This document shows positions 25,288 through 33,415 of a stretch of DNA of 55,873 nt, in pieces. The notes beneath the pieces are model-generated. The model did not search any database and had not been told where the DNA came from. It saw only the letters and a list, made by a program, of their open reading frames with translations. Both the position numbers and the translations under genes were made by a program. How positions within the stretch are numbered: position 1 is the stretch's first letter; every line of letters starts with the position of its first letter. The stretch is from contig JAEZVO010000070.1 of NCBI GenBank assembly GCA_023443125.1, forward strand, positions 1-55,873, given 5' to 3'. The stretch is from Actinomycetes bacterium. GTDB lineage: Bacteria > Actinomycetota > Actinomycetes > Propionibacteriales > Propionibacteriaceae.

Positions 25288-26265
25288 TTGACCACGGAAT
25301 TCGCCTCGAACCAGAAGCACCTGATGCTGTTTTCTGGTCGCGCCTACCCTGAGCTTGCCGAAGAAGTGGCCAGGCTGATGGACCAGGAACTGGTACCGAC
25401 GCGGGCCATCGCGTACGCCAACTCTGAGATTTACGTGCGCTTCCAGGAATCCGTGCGCGGCAGCGACGCGTTCGTCATTCAGTCGCACACCGCCCCGGTC
25501 AACGAGTGGCTGATGGAGCAGCTCATCATGGTAGACGCGCTGAAGCGTGCTTCCGCCAAGCGCATTACCGTCGTCGCGCCGTTCTACCCCTACGCCCGCC
25601 AGGACAAGAAGCACCTCGGCCGCGAACCCATCTCCGCCCGCCTCGTGGCCGACCTCTTCAAGGCCGCCGGCGCCGACCGCATCATGTCCGTCGACCTCCA
25701 CGCCGCGCAGATCCAGGGCTTCTTCGACGGCCCCGTCGACCACCTCTGGGGTCTGCCGGTGCTGGCCGAGTACGTCAAGAAGAAGTACAACGACGACAAC
25801 CTCGCCGTCGTCTCTCCCGACGCAGGCCGCGTTCGGTTGGCGGATATGTGGACCGACAAGCTGGGCGCCCCGCTGGCGATCATCCACAAGCGTCGTGACC
25901 CGAACAAGGCCAACCAGGTGGCCGTGCATGAGGTTGTCGGCGAGGTAGAGGGCCGTACGTGCCTGCTCGTCGACGACATGATCGACACCGCCGGCACCAT
26001 CGTGCAGGCCGCCGAGGCGCTCAAGCAGCGCGGCGCAAAGCGTGTCATCGCCGCAGCCACGCACCCCATCTTCTCCGGCCCCGCTGTCGAGCGTCTCAAC
26101 AACTCGGGCATGGAGGAGATCATCGTCACGAACACCCTCCCCACCGACGCACACCGCGAGATCAAGAACCTCACCGTCCTCTCCATCGCCCCGCTGCTGG
26201 CGCAGGCCATCCGCGAGGTCTTCCTCGACGGCTCGGTGACGTCGCTCTTCGACGGGCAGGCGTGA
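25288..26265 (+). CDS. prs: Ribose-phosphate pyrophosphokinase Prs
   Basis: A 325-residue PRPP synthetase that supplies nucleotides, His and Trp synthesis and NAD. The N-terminal LMLFSGRAYPELAEEVA, the ATP loop FYPYARQDKKHLGREPISARLV, the catalytic flexible loop IHKRRDPNKAN, and the PRPP loop CLLVDDMIDTAGTI are intact. I accept TTG 25288 because an ATG at 25324 would remove the start of the first strand. The stop overlaps the first fluoride-channel gene (GTGA). Confidence 0.96.
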   Translation: MTTEFASNQKHLMLFSGRAYPELAEEVARLMDQELVPTRAIAYANSEIYVRFQESVRGSDAFVIQSHTAPVNEWLMEQLIMVDALKRASAKRITVVAPFYPYARQDKKHLGREPISARLVADLFKAAGADRIMSVDLHAAQIQGFFDGPVDHLWGLPVLAEYVKKKYNDDNLAVVSPDAGRVRLADMWTDKLGAPLAIIHKRRDPNKANQVAVHEVVGEVEGRTCLLVDDMIDTAGTIVQAAEALKQRGAKRVIAAATHPIFSGPAVERLNNSGMEEIIVTNTLPTDAHREIKNLTVLSIAPLLAQAIREVFLDGSVTSLFDGQA

Positions 26266-26645
26266 GCCAACCGGCATCTCTGCCGTTCGGGGTCAAGCTC
26301 CTGCTCGTGTTCTTGGGTGGCTGCGTCGGTACCGGCCTTCGCCACGCGCTCGACTTGCTCGGCGGTGGGTACGCGTCGACGCTGATCATCAACGCGCTCG
26401 GCGCCTTCCTCCTCGGTCTATTCACGAGCTGGGTGGTGCGCTTTCCTGGCCCTCGCGGGGGCGCATACCGGTTGTTTATCGCGACGGGAATGCTCGGCTC
26501 ATTCACTACGTATTCGGCGTATGCCGTCGGTTTGGCGGCGGAGGAGGAACACGCGGCTGCGCGGCTTGTAGCTGCGCTGGTGCTGTTGCTGATCGGACTG
26601 TTGATGACCGCGCTGGGATTGCGGCTGGGGCGGCGCGATGACTGA
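26262..26645 (+). CDS. crcB: Fluoride channel subunit CrcB/Fluc, first copy
   Basis: A 127-residue, four-helix CrcB/Fluc protein. Motifs: GGCVGTGLRHALD in helix 1, INALGAFLLGL (the pore Asn), and TGMLGSFTTYSAY with the Na+-site break and phenylalanine-box region. It starts at GTG 26262, overlapping the prs stop, and ends overlapping the second copy (ATGACTGA). Tandem pairs in Gram-positives usually form heterodimeric dual-topology channels that let fluoride leave the cell. Confidence 0.92.
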   Translation: MSQPASLPFGVKLLLVFLGGCVGTGLRHALDLLGGGYASTLIINALGAFLLGLFTSWVVRFPGPRGGAYRLFIATGMLGSFTTYSAYAVGLAAEEEHAAARLVAALVLLLIGLLMTALGLRLGRRDD

Positions 26646-27003
26646 GTTTCTGCTGGTCATGGTTGCGGGCGGCTTGGGCGCGGCGGCGAGGTTCGTCGTC
26701 GACTCCTGCTTCGCGCCGCTCAACCGCCATTTCCCCATCGGAACCCTGGTGGTCAACATCCTGGGCAGCTTCGCGCTGGGTGTGGTGATGGGAATGGGAG
26801 CCAAGCACACGCTCACGCCGACGGAGGCCACCGTACTCGGCGTCGGATTTTGCGGTGGCTTCACCACCTTCTCGACGGCCGCCCTCGACGCATTCAGGCT
26901 GTTCGTCGCAGGGCGAAGTCGGGCGTTCTCGGTGTATTGGCTCTTGGGCTTTATGATGTGTGTAGTTGCTGGCGCCATAGGGTGGGCCATCGGCGCGGTC
27001 TAA
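26638..27003 (+). CDS. crcB: Fluoride channel subunit CrcB/Fluc, second copy
   Basis: A 121-residue CrcB/Fluc protein with GGLGAAARFVVD, VNILGSFALGVVMG and GFCGGFTTFSTAALD. It is sequence-diverged from the adjacent copy, and opposite insertion of the two would build the channel. No fluoride riboswitch is possible directly upstream because the genes overlap with prs, so expression appears to follow prs. Confidence 0.93.
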   Translation: MTEFLLVMVAGGLGAAARFVVDSCFAPLNRHFPIGTLVVNILGSFALGVVMGMGAKHTLTPTEATVLGVGFCGGFTTFSTAALDAFRLFVAGRSRAFSVYWLLGFMMCVVAGAIGWAIGAV

Positions 27004-27047
27004 TTGCTTGCAACGAGGCAGGATAATCCGGTTACAATCCGGAAATT

Positions 27048-28232
27048 GTGAACTCGTACTGGGGCCTGCTGAAGACGAAGGGCGTCGCGCGCATCGTCGC
27101 ATCACAAATCTTCGCGCGATTCCCCAGCGGCATGATCTCGCTCGGCCTGCTCATCCACGTCGAGCGGCTGTTTGGCTCCTACGGTGCCGCGGGCCTCGTG
27201 TTGGCTGCGACGTCCATCGGTCAGGGCGTCGCCGGGCCGTTCACGAGTCGTCTGATGGGGCGCATCGGCGCCCGCACGGTGCTCGTCTCCACCACCCTCA
27301 TCTGCGCCGCGTCGCTGCTGTGCATCGCGTTTTTCCCGATGCCGCTGGCTGGCACGATCGCCGTGGGCCTCGTCGCGGGCTTCAGTTTCCCGCCCGTGCA
27401 GCCGGCGGTGCGGACGATGTACCCGAAGCTGGTAGACCCGAGCAAGCTTTCACGGCTGTTCTCCCTCGACGCATCCGCGCAGGAGATCATTTGGGTGCTT
27501 GGGCCGATGGTTATCACCTTGATATCGATGCAGATCTCGTCGGTGGTGGGGCTCGTCGTGTGCTCGGCGATGCTCGTCGTCGGCGGCGCTTGGTTCATCT
27601 CCGCTCCCGAGCTCGGCGAGGTGAAATTCGCACCCAGCAGCGGCAACTTCGGGGCGGTGTTGCTGCGCGGCCCCGTCGTGCTCGCCACCGTCGTCGGGTT
27701 CCTCATGATCGGCTCGACGGCCGCGATCGAGGCTTCCGTCGTGAACCGTTTTGGCGAGGGCGGGCTGCAGGCCGGGCTCATCCTCGCGGGGATGTCGGTG
27801 GCGTCGCTCGTCGCGGGCATGATGTTCGGGCACCGCGAGTCGGGAAAATTCACCCTGTCGCTGTGGATGGGTGCGATGCTCCTCGGCTCGTTGCTGGCAG
27901 CGCAGCTGCTCTCGTTCCCGTCCACTCTCGTGGCGATCACCGTGTCTGGGCTGGGCATGGCCCCTGCGCTGGCCATCATGTTCTCGCTCATATCCTCGAC
28001 GATCAGCTTCGAGCAGTCCGCTGAGGCCTACGGGTGGGCCAACACCGGGCAGCTGGTGGGTGCGGCCGTGGGTTCGGCCGTCGCGGGCTTTGTGATCGAC
28101 CACTACGGCTCCTCGGGAGGGTTCCTCGTCGCGGCGGCACTTGCGTTGCTCGCCGCACTGGCGCCCATCGCGTTCTTCAAGGTGCGCGACCACCGACGCG
28201 GACGCCTGCGTCGGAATCCTCCTGGGGTCTGA
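27048..28232 (+). CDS. MFS transporter
   Basis: A 394-residue major facilitator protein with about twelve membrane segments and a recognisable A-loop (SRLMGRIGARTVLV). The cytoplasmic C-terminus is basic (KVRDHRRGRLRRN). It resembles drug/sugar efflux MFS proteins of the type found beside glmU/prs in some Actinobacteria. The substrate is unknown. TACAAT (27033-27038) lies 9 nt before the GTG start, so a very short or absent leader is likely. The direct repeat ATCCGG (around 27027 and 27037) flanks the -10. Confidence 0.85.
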   Translation: MNSYWGLLKTKGVARIVASQIFARFPSGMISLGLLIHVERLFGSYGAAGLVLAATSIGQGVAGPFTSRLMGRIGARTVLVSTTLICAASLLCIAFFPMPLAGTIAVGLVAGFSFPPVQPAVRTMYPKLVDPSKLSRLFSLDASAQEIIWVLGPMVITLISMQISSVVGLVVCSAMLVVGGAWFISAPELGEVKFAPSSGNFGAVLLRGPVVLATVVGFLMIGSTAAIEASVVNRFGEGGLQAGLILAGMSVASLVAGMMFGHRESGKFTLSLWMGAMLLGSLLAAQLLSFPSTLVAITVSGLGMAPALAIMFSLISSTISFEQSAEAYGWANTGQLVGAAVGSAVAGFVIDHYGSSGGFLVAAALALLAALAPIAFFKVRDHRRGRLRRNPPGV

Positions 28233-28285
28233 CCCCAGCGCTCTCTGGTCGCAGGTGCGGTCGCGCATTGGAGCTGACATCCTAC

Positions 28286-28364
28286 CTAACCCGATATCCA
28301 CATTCGTTTGCTGATTTCGGCCAAATCGGGCGGTTCTGACAAACGAATGTGGATATCGGGTTAG
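28286..28364. repeat. Palindromic element, family A copy 3
   Basis: Perfect 25-nt arms (28286-28310, 28340-28364) that begin like copy 1 but carry ACATTCG in place of ACACGCG. The opposite arm has changed to match (CGAATGT). The 29-nt loop reads GCCCGATTTGG on the minus strand, so the core is inverted relative to copy 1. It lies between the MFS gene and rplY. Confidence 0.9.
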
Positions 28365-28507
28365 GTTCGCGGAGTAGGCCCGTGTTTGGGGGAGTGAGCT
28401 CGTCGGGGGTACACTCAATGAGTTGCCTGGCGAGGGACGAACAGTCCGTGATCGACGAGCTCCTTCAACAGGCGTGAGCATGTCCGCCTTCGTTGAAAGG
28501 AACCCCC

Positions 28508-29125
28508 ATGGCAGACGTTGAAATCAAGGCCACAAAGCGCACCGAGTTCGGTAAGGGTGCCTCGCGCCGCGCCCGTCGCGACGGCCAGACCCCCGCTGTG
28601 CTCTACGGGCATGGCGCCGAGCCGTTGCACCTGCTCCTGCCCGCGAAGGATCTCTTCCTCGCGCTGCGTACCGCCAATGCACTGTTCCGCATCAAAGTTG
28701 AGGGCGAGAAGCAGCCCGTGCTCGCCCTGCCCAAGCAGGTCCAGCGTCACACCATCCTGCCTGAGGTGGAGCACGTCGATTTCATTCTGGTGAAGGCTGG
28801 TCAGAAGGTGGCCGTGGAAGTTGCCGTCGTCATCACTGGCGAGCCGCAGCCTGGTCTCATCGTGAACCACGATCTCATCGCCGTCCCCGTGCTCGCACCG
28901 GTTGCGGACATTCCGGAGCAGGTCGAAGTGTCGGTGGAAGGCCTCGAAGTGGGTGCCAACGTGTTCGTCTCCGACATCAAGTTCCCTGGCGAGGTCGAGC
29001 CCGACATCGACACCGAGACCCTCGTCGCTTCCATCGTGCTTCCGGACGAAGAGCCCGAGGAGCCCGAGGCTGAGGAAGATGGCGAAGAGGCTGAGGGCGA
29101 AGCCACGGAGGAAGCGGCGGAGTGA
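28508..29125 (+). CDS. rplY: 50S ribosomal protein L25/general stress protein Ctc
   Basis: A 205-residue CTC-type L25: the N-terminal 5S-rRNA-binding domain (RTEFGKGASRRARRDGQTPAVLYG) plus the C-terminal TL5 beta domain (VEVSVEGLEVGANVFVSDI) and a very acidic Glu-rich tail. ATG 28508 follows GAAAGGA; an in-frame ATG at 28493 does not. A TACACT box at 28410-28415 may be the promoter, leaving a roughly 85-nt untranslated leader. It overlaps pth by 4 nt. Confidence 0.95.
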   Translation: MADVEIKATKRTEFGKGASRRARRDGQTPAVLYGHGAEPLHLLLPAKDLFLALRTANALFRIKVEGEKQPVLALPKQVQRHTILPEVEHVDFILVKAGQKVAVEVAVVITGEPQPGLIVNHDLIAVPVLAPVADIPEQVEVSVEGLEVGANVFVSDIKFPGEVEPDIDTETLVASIVLPDEEPEEPEAEEDGEEAEGEATEEAAE

Positions 29126-29697
29126 CCGACCGCTTGGTGCTTGTCGTCGGGCTTGGGAACCCAGGCCCGACGTACAGCCCCACCCGGCACAATGTCGGGT
29201 TCTGGGCCGTGTCGGACCTTGCGGACCGCCACGGCTCCTCCTTCTCCATCAATTCCCGCATGAAGGCGGAGGTTGCCACGTTCGTCCGCCCCGAAGCGAA
29301 GTACGTGGTGGCCAAGCCCACCACCTTCATGAATCTGTCCGGCGAGGCGGTCGGCGCGCTGGCGCGCTTCCATAAGGTGCAGCCCGCCAACGTGATCGCG
29401 GTGCACGACGAACTCGACCTTGAGCCGTCGCACCTGCGCCTCAAGCTGGGTGGAGGAGACAACGGCCACAACGGTTTGAAATCCATTCGCGCGCACCTGG
29501 GCACCGGCGAGTTTCACCGCGTGCGCGTCGGTATCGGGCGGCCTCCAGGGCGGCAGCCGTCGGCCGATTGGGTGCTCGCCAAGATGCGCCCGAAAGACCT
29601 CGACGAGATGCGCGTCGACGCTGCCGTGGCCGCCGACGCCGTCGAGTATCTGGTGCAGCACGGGCTCGCGGCCGCGCAGAACAAGTTCAACTCCTGA
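29122..29697 (+). CDS. pth: Peptidyl-tRNA hydrolase Pth
   Basis: A 191-residue enzyme that releases peptides from tRNAs dropped by stalled ribosomes. VGLGNPGPTYSPTRHNVGF includes the catalytic His23, followed by KPTTFMNLSGEAV, HDELDLEPSHLRLKLGGGD and NGHNGLKS. The GTG start overlaps the rplY stop (GTGA), the standard rplY-pth arrangement. The C-terminus is complete. Confidence 0.96.
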   Translation: MTDRLVLVVGLGNPGPTYSPTRHNVGFWAVSDLADRHGSSFSINSRMKAEVATFVRPEAKYVVAKPTTFMNLSGEAVGALARFHKVQPANVIAVHDELDLEPSHLRLKLGGGDNGHNGLKSIRAHLGTGEFHRVRVGIGRPPGRQPSADWVLAKMRPKDLDEMRVDAAVAADAVEYLVQHGLAAAQNKFNS

Positions 29698-29759
29698 GCC
29701 GCGACGGGCTCGTCGTCGAAGCTCAGAACCCCTCGCCACGGCGCGGTGCGGCGTCGTGG

Positions 29760-30812
29760 CTAACCTGCGGTGCGGTGCATCCACTCGGCCATGTCCTGGA
29801 TGACCTCGCTGCTCACGTGCGCGGGGGCGTCGAGATCTTCCAGCGGCGGGAGATCCTGCGAGGTCCAGAAGAAGTGGTTGAGGCCCGGGTAGGAGCGGAA
29901 CTCCACGCCCTCGCGCCCCTGCAACAGCCGCTTCCATTCGGTGAAGTCGGGGTCAGGGAACACCTGCTGGTCCTTCTCGCCTTGCAGGAACAGCATCGGC
30001 GTGTTCAGCTGCTTTGCCGTGCCCGCCGCATCGAGCGCGTTGAGGCTCGCGACGTAGGACGCGCTCATGCCGGTGAGCTGCACCGGCACCGTGTCTTCAG
30101 GGGAGTCGATCTTCTTCGCCAGCTCAGCGGTCTGGCGGGCGAGCTTCGTACGCGCCAGCTTCTGCTTCTCATCGATCTGCATCGCGTCGATTGCGGCCAC
30201 CTGCTGGTCGGCGATGATGTCGAACAGCGACCGCGGCGTGCCCGCCAGCGAGATGCCGCCGGCCACGTCCGTGTGGCGCTTGAGAATCTCCGGCAGCACC
30301 ATGCCGCCTTGGCTGTGGCCCACGACGAACAGCTTCGCGTCGGCGAGGTCGGGCTGGGATGCCAGCAGCTCGAGGGCCGCGTCGACATCCTCGAAATACT
30401 CGTCCTCTAGCGTGTACTCGTCCGCGAATAGCTCCGGATGGGCCTTGCTGCGCTTGTCGAAGCGCAGGCTCGTGATCCCTTCGGCGGCCAACCCTTCCGC
30501 GATGTCCTTGAACCCCTTGTTGCCGGCTTTACCGATCGTCGAGTCGCGGTCGTGCGGGCCGGAACCCCACACCAATAGCATCGCGATCGGGCGACGCTCG
30601 CCGTCGGGGCGGCGAAGCGTGCCGGGCAGCTTGTGCGGCCCCACCTCTACCTCCTGGGTTGCCGGCGCAGAAGGTGCAGCCGACGGCGACCCCTCGGCCT
30701 GGGATGCGGCTGAGCTGGCGGTAGGGGGCTGGGATGCGGGGGACCCGCAGCCGGAGACGAGCGTCGTCGCGGCGAGGACGCCGATAAGCAGTGCGCGGAC
30801 GGAGCGGTGCAT
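29760..30812 (-). CDS. Lipoprotein alpha/beta hydrolase
   Basis: A 350-residue secreted lipoprotein. The signal peptide ends in the lipobox LVSGCGS, followed by a Ser/Ala/Pro-rich linker (about 23-52). The alpha/beta-hydrolase domain carries the nucleophile elbow VVGHSQGGMVLPE and a C-terminal catalytic His in LNHFFW. GSGPHDRD near residue 82 is the oxyanion region of the family that includes extracellular serine hydrolases of unknown substrate. It is convergent with pth. Confidence 0.85.
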   Translation of the reverse strand: MHRSVRALLIGVLAATTLVSGCGSPASQPPTASSAASQAEGSPSAAPSAPATQEVEVGPHKLPGTLRRPDGERRPIAMLLVWGSGPHDRDSTIGKAGNKGFKDIAEGLAAEGITSLRFDKRSKAHPELFADEYTLEDEYFEDVDAALELLASQPDLADAKLFVVGHSQGGMVLPEILKRHTDVAGGISLAGTPRSLFDIIADQQVAAIDAMQIDEKQKLARTKLARQTAELAKKIDSPEDTVPVQLTGMSASYVASLNALDAAGTAKQLNTPMLFLQGEKDQQVFPDPDFTEWKRLLQGREGVEFRSYPGLNHFFWTSQDLPPLEDLDAPAHVSSEVIQDMAEWMHRTAG

Positions 30813-30926
30813 GCGGGGAGACTACCAGCGGAACCGGTCATGCACCTTTGCCAGGGCGCTCGTCGAGTTGCGAGAGGGCAGCCGAGGAGAAGGCGCCGCG
30901 GGCCGCATTCGAGCGCTGTTCCTAAC

Positions 30927-30976
30927 CTTAGGTGGTAGTTATGCGCCCGAGTATGGGGGCAGAACTACCACCTAAG
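30927..30976. repeat. Palindromic element, family D
   Basis: Perfect 14-nt arms CTTAGGTGGTAGTT / AACTACCACCTAAG enclose a 22-nt loop containing GCCCGAGTATGGGGG. The core resembles those of families A and C. It lies between the hydrolase promoter side and the 3' end of pdxA2 and could terminate that operon. The rest of the 199-bp gap shows no gene. Confidence 0.8.
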
Positions 30977-31011
30977 TGGTTGTTGGGTTCCAAACTGCTC
31001 CTCTATAGGGG

Positions 31012-32046
31012 TCAGTGAGTGTTTACCGTGGCTAGATGATCGATCTTGCGCTGTGCGTATTCCGCAGCCACTCGCGTCGATTCAACCAGAGAAGCGCCTT
31101 GAGCGATGCCCTCGCCTGCGATATCGAAGGCGGTGCCGTGATCCACAGAAGCTCGGATGAATGGAAGCCCTAGCGTGATGGTCACAGCATTTTGGAAATC
31201 CAGCGTCTTACAGGCTATGTGGCCCTGATCGTGATACATCGACAAGATGCAGTCATGGTGGCCGTCGAGGTTGAAAGCGAAGATCGCATCGGCAGACTCA
31301 GGGCCGAGTGCGTTGATACCGAGTGCCTGGGCGTCCTCGACAGCTGGGCGAATATGTTCAATTTCTTCCGTGCCGAACATGCCACCCTCACCGACGTGGG
31401 GGTTGAGCGCTGCTACACCAATTGACGGATGCTCGAACCCGAGCTGGGTGAGTTCGTGGTGGATATTCTTTAGGAAGTCGAGAATGCGTTCTCGATTGGC
31501 GAGGTCGCAAGCCTCTCGCAGCGACACATGGCGAGATACGAAGAATACGCGCAGCTTGTGCACGTTGAACATGGTCAAGGCATATTGCGATTTCGTCAGA
31601 GCCTGGTAGATCTCTGTGTGGCCGATGTATGGAAGCCTGGCTTCCTTCAGGGCCGCTTTATTAATAGGAGTGGTGGAGACAGCGTCAATCTTCCCTTCGA
31701 GGCCAAGCTCGATGGAGCGCTCGATGTAGGAGTAGGCACGCAAAGCGGCAGGGACCTGTACTTTGCCGTATTCGATGGTGGCGTCGTTCTCCACGTCAGT
31801 GGTCATGAGATCGATAGTGCCCAGTTCAAACTTCGCTTCCTCCACGGAATTGATGAGATTGATGGGCGGCAGCTCAACGTTCATAGCTTTGGCGGCAAGT
31901 TCGAGGCTGTCGAGGTGGCCAATCACGAATGGGTCGCAGACGTCATAGATTGTCTTGCTTGCCATCGCCTGGATGAGGGTTTCTGGGCCAATGCCCGCAG
32001 GGTCTCCCATCGTGATAGCCATCACGGGACGTCGGGTCGTGGTCAC
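31012..32046 (-). CDS. pdxA2: 4-phospho-D-threonate/erythronate 3-dehydrogenase PdxA2
   Basis: A 344-residue PdxA-family, metal- and NAD-dependent dehydrogenase. Catabolic PdxA2 enzymes oxidise and decarboxylate 4-phospho-D-threonate or -erythronate to dihydroxyacetone phosphate rather than making pyridoxal phosphate. Ligand motifs YIGHTEIYQAL, NPHVGEGGMFG and YHDQGHIACK are intact. It begins with GTG overlapping the kinase stop (GTGA). The pairing with a DUF1537 kinase and MFS importer supports the catabolic role over vitamin B6 synthesis. Confidence 0.88.
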   Translation of the reverse strand: MTTTRRPVMAITMGDPAGIGPETLIQAMASKTIYDVCDPFVIGHLDSLELAAKAMNVELPPINLINSVEEAKFELGTIDLMTTDVENDATIEYGKVQVPAALRAYSYIERSIELGLEGKIDAVSTTPINKAALKEARLPYIGHTEIYQALTKSQYALTMFNVHKLRVFFVSRHVSLREACDLANRERILDFLKNIHHELTQLGFEHPSIGVAALNPHVGEGGMFGTEEIEHIRPAVEDAQALGINALGPESADAIFAFNLDGHHDCILSMYHDQGHIACKTLDFQNAVTITLGLPFIRASVDHGTAFDIAGEGIAQGASLVESTRVAAEYAQRKIDHLATVNTH

Positions 32047-33401
32047 TGGGTTTTCCTTTCGTCGAACAGCCGATTGACGGATGCAATTGCGGTTTGTGTG
32101 GTTCCGGTGAGGCCACCTTTGCAGACGACAGGTACGCCGTCGAAGGGGCCTCCGGTGATGCGGGCCTGGTCGATCTGCGGGATAACGTAGTCGACGAGGG
32201 TGAGTCCCTTCGCGCCGAGTGCGTGGCAGGCATTGATCATGACATCTCCACCGGTGAGGTATATACCGGTGCAGCGCTCGGGTGCCAAAGCGTCAGCTAC
32301 GCGACGTGCAAGCAGACCGAAGCGGTGCGTGAGTAAGGAAGCTGCTCGCTGTCCTGCTAGCCCAGAGGATGCTTCCAGGTCTTCGACCGAGGCCTTGGCG
32401 CCGGTGAGCACATTTTCCAAGGCGAGTACGAGAACGCGGGGAGGTCGCTCATCGAGTACTCGTCGAAACTCGATGAGAACCCGTTGGCACTCGCTTTCGA
32501 AGCGGGGGTCATCGGCAACAAGCTCAGCGGGTAGCGTCGCGACGGGAACCGTGCCAGGCAGACCACATAATTCGGTGATCTGCTGGTGCGTAACACCCGT
32601 TGCGCTTCCAGCTACGACGAGTACGGTGCCCTCATCGTCGTCCAACGAATCGAGCCGGAGCGCTCGGTCAGGTATCGCTTGGGGTGTGAGCTGGCCTGAA
32701 CGTATCGCATACCGTTGCGTGAACGGACCTGGGTCTACGCAGACGACGTGCCACCGCAGATTGGCTGCTGCCTGAGCGATTTCGTCGACGTGGTCCAATG
32801 TCACAGCATCAAGGATGATGGCGCGATTGCCGGCATCACGAAGTTGCGTCAGACGAGCGGCGATGACCTCGTGCCCTTGCCGGATATCTCGCAGGGCAAC
32901 GTGGCCCAGAGGGAGCGAGAACTGGCTGGCAAACAGTGTTGGCAAATGGGATTCCACTACCGGGGTACGTACATCTTGCGCCACAGCTGTTTCTGCGAGC
33001 AGCACTGAGTCGATCAATGAGTATCCGTCAACGACGATGCGTTTCGACTGCGGCATGGCGGGAACGATGAGCGCCATGTAATCGTCGCCGAGAGCGGTGA
33101 GCATCCCCTCGACTTCGGGGCCGATGCCGCCCCGACACGTCGTGTCAATCCGCTTAGAGAATTGGGCAGCACCAAGGCGTTTGAGCGCTTCGGTGGCGCG
33201 GCGGACCCGTCCGAATGCCACCTCAGGCTCCATCGATCGAGAATCGGTGCTGGTAATGAGAACCTCTTCATGACCAACGGCATCAGCCTCCAGACTGCGG
33301 TGGTTGAAGAGCACCGTGGCTTCGATACCTTCACGAGCAATCAAGGCGCCGACGGTAGTGGCACCGGTGACGTCATCGGCAACGATTCCGACCTTGGACA
33401 T
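32043..33401 (-). CDS. dtnK: DUF1537-family four-carbon acid sugar kinase (DtnK-like)
   Basis: A 452-residue two-domain kinase: an N-terminal sugar-binding domain (VGIVADDVTGATTVGALIAREG ... KRIDTTCRGGIGPEVEG) and a C-terminal nucleotide-binding domain (VVAGSATGVTHQQI, YLTGGDVMINACHALGAKG). Characterised homologues phosphorylate D-threonate, D-erythronate or 3-oxo-tetronates at the 4-position. With PdxA2 downstream the simplest substrate is D-threonate. The AT-richer codons and gene order set it apart from the surrounding housekeeping block. Confidence 0.88.
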   Translation of the reverse strand: MSKVGIVADDVTGATTVGALIAREGIEATVLFNHRSLEADAVGHEEVLITSTDSRSMEPEVAFGRVRRATEALKRLGAAQFSKRIDTTCRGGIGPEVEGMLTALGDDYMALIVPAMPQSKRIVVDGYSLIDSVLLAETAVAQDVRTPVVESHLPTLFASQFSLPLGHVALRDIRQGHEVIAARLTQLRDAGNRAIILDAVTLDHVDEIAQAAANLRWHVVCVDPGPFTQRYAIRSGQLTPQAIPDRALRLDSLDDDEGTVLVVAGSATGVTHQQITELCGLPGTVPVATLPAELVADDPRFESECQRVLIEFRRVLDERPPRVLVLALENVLTGAKASVEDLEASSGLAGQRAASLLTHRFGLLARRVADALAPERCTGIYLTGGDVMINACHALGAKGLTLVDYVIPQIDQARITGGPFDGVPVVCKGGLTGTTQTAIASVNRLFDERKTQ

Positions 33402-33415
33402 AGCTCATCACTTCC

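Noticed and set aside
26200..26262. Fluoride riboswitch before the crcB pair
   Set aside because: The upstream sequence is the coding end of prs and overlaps the start codon, leaving no room for a leader.
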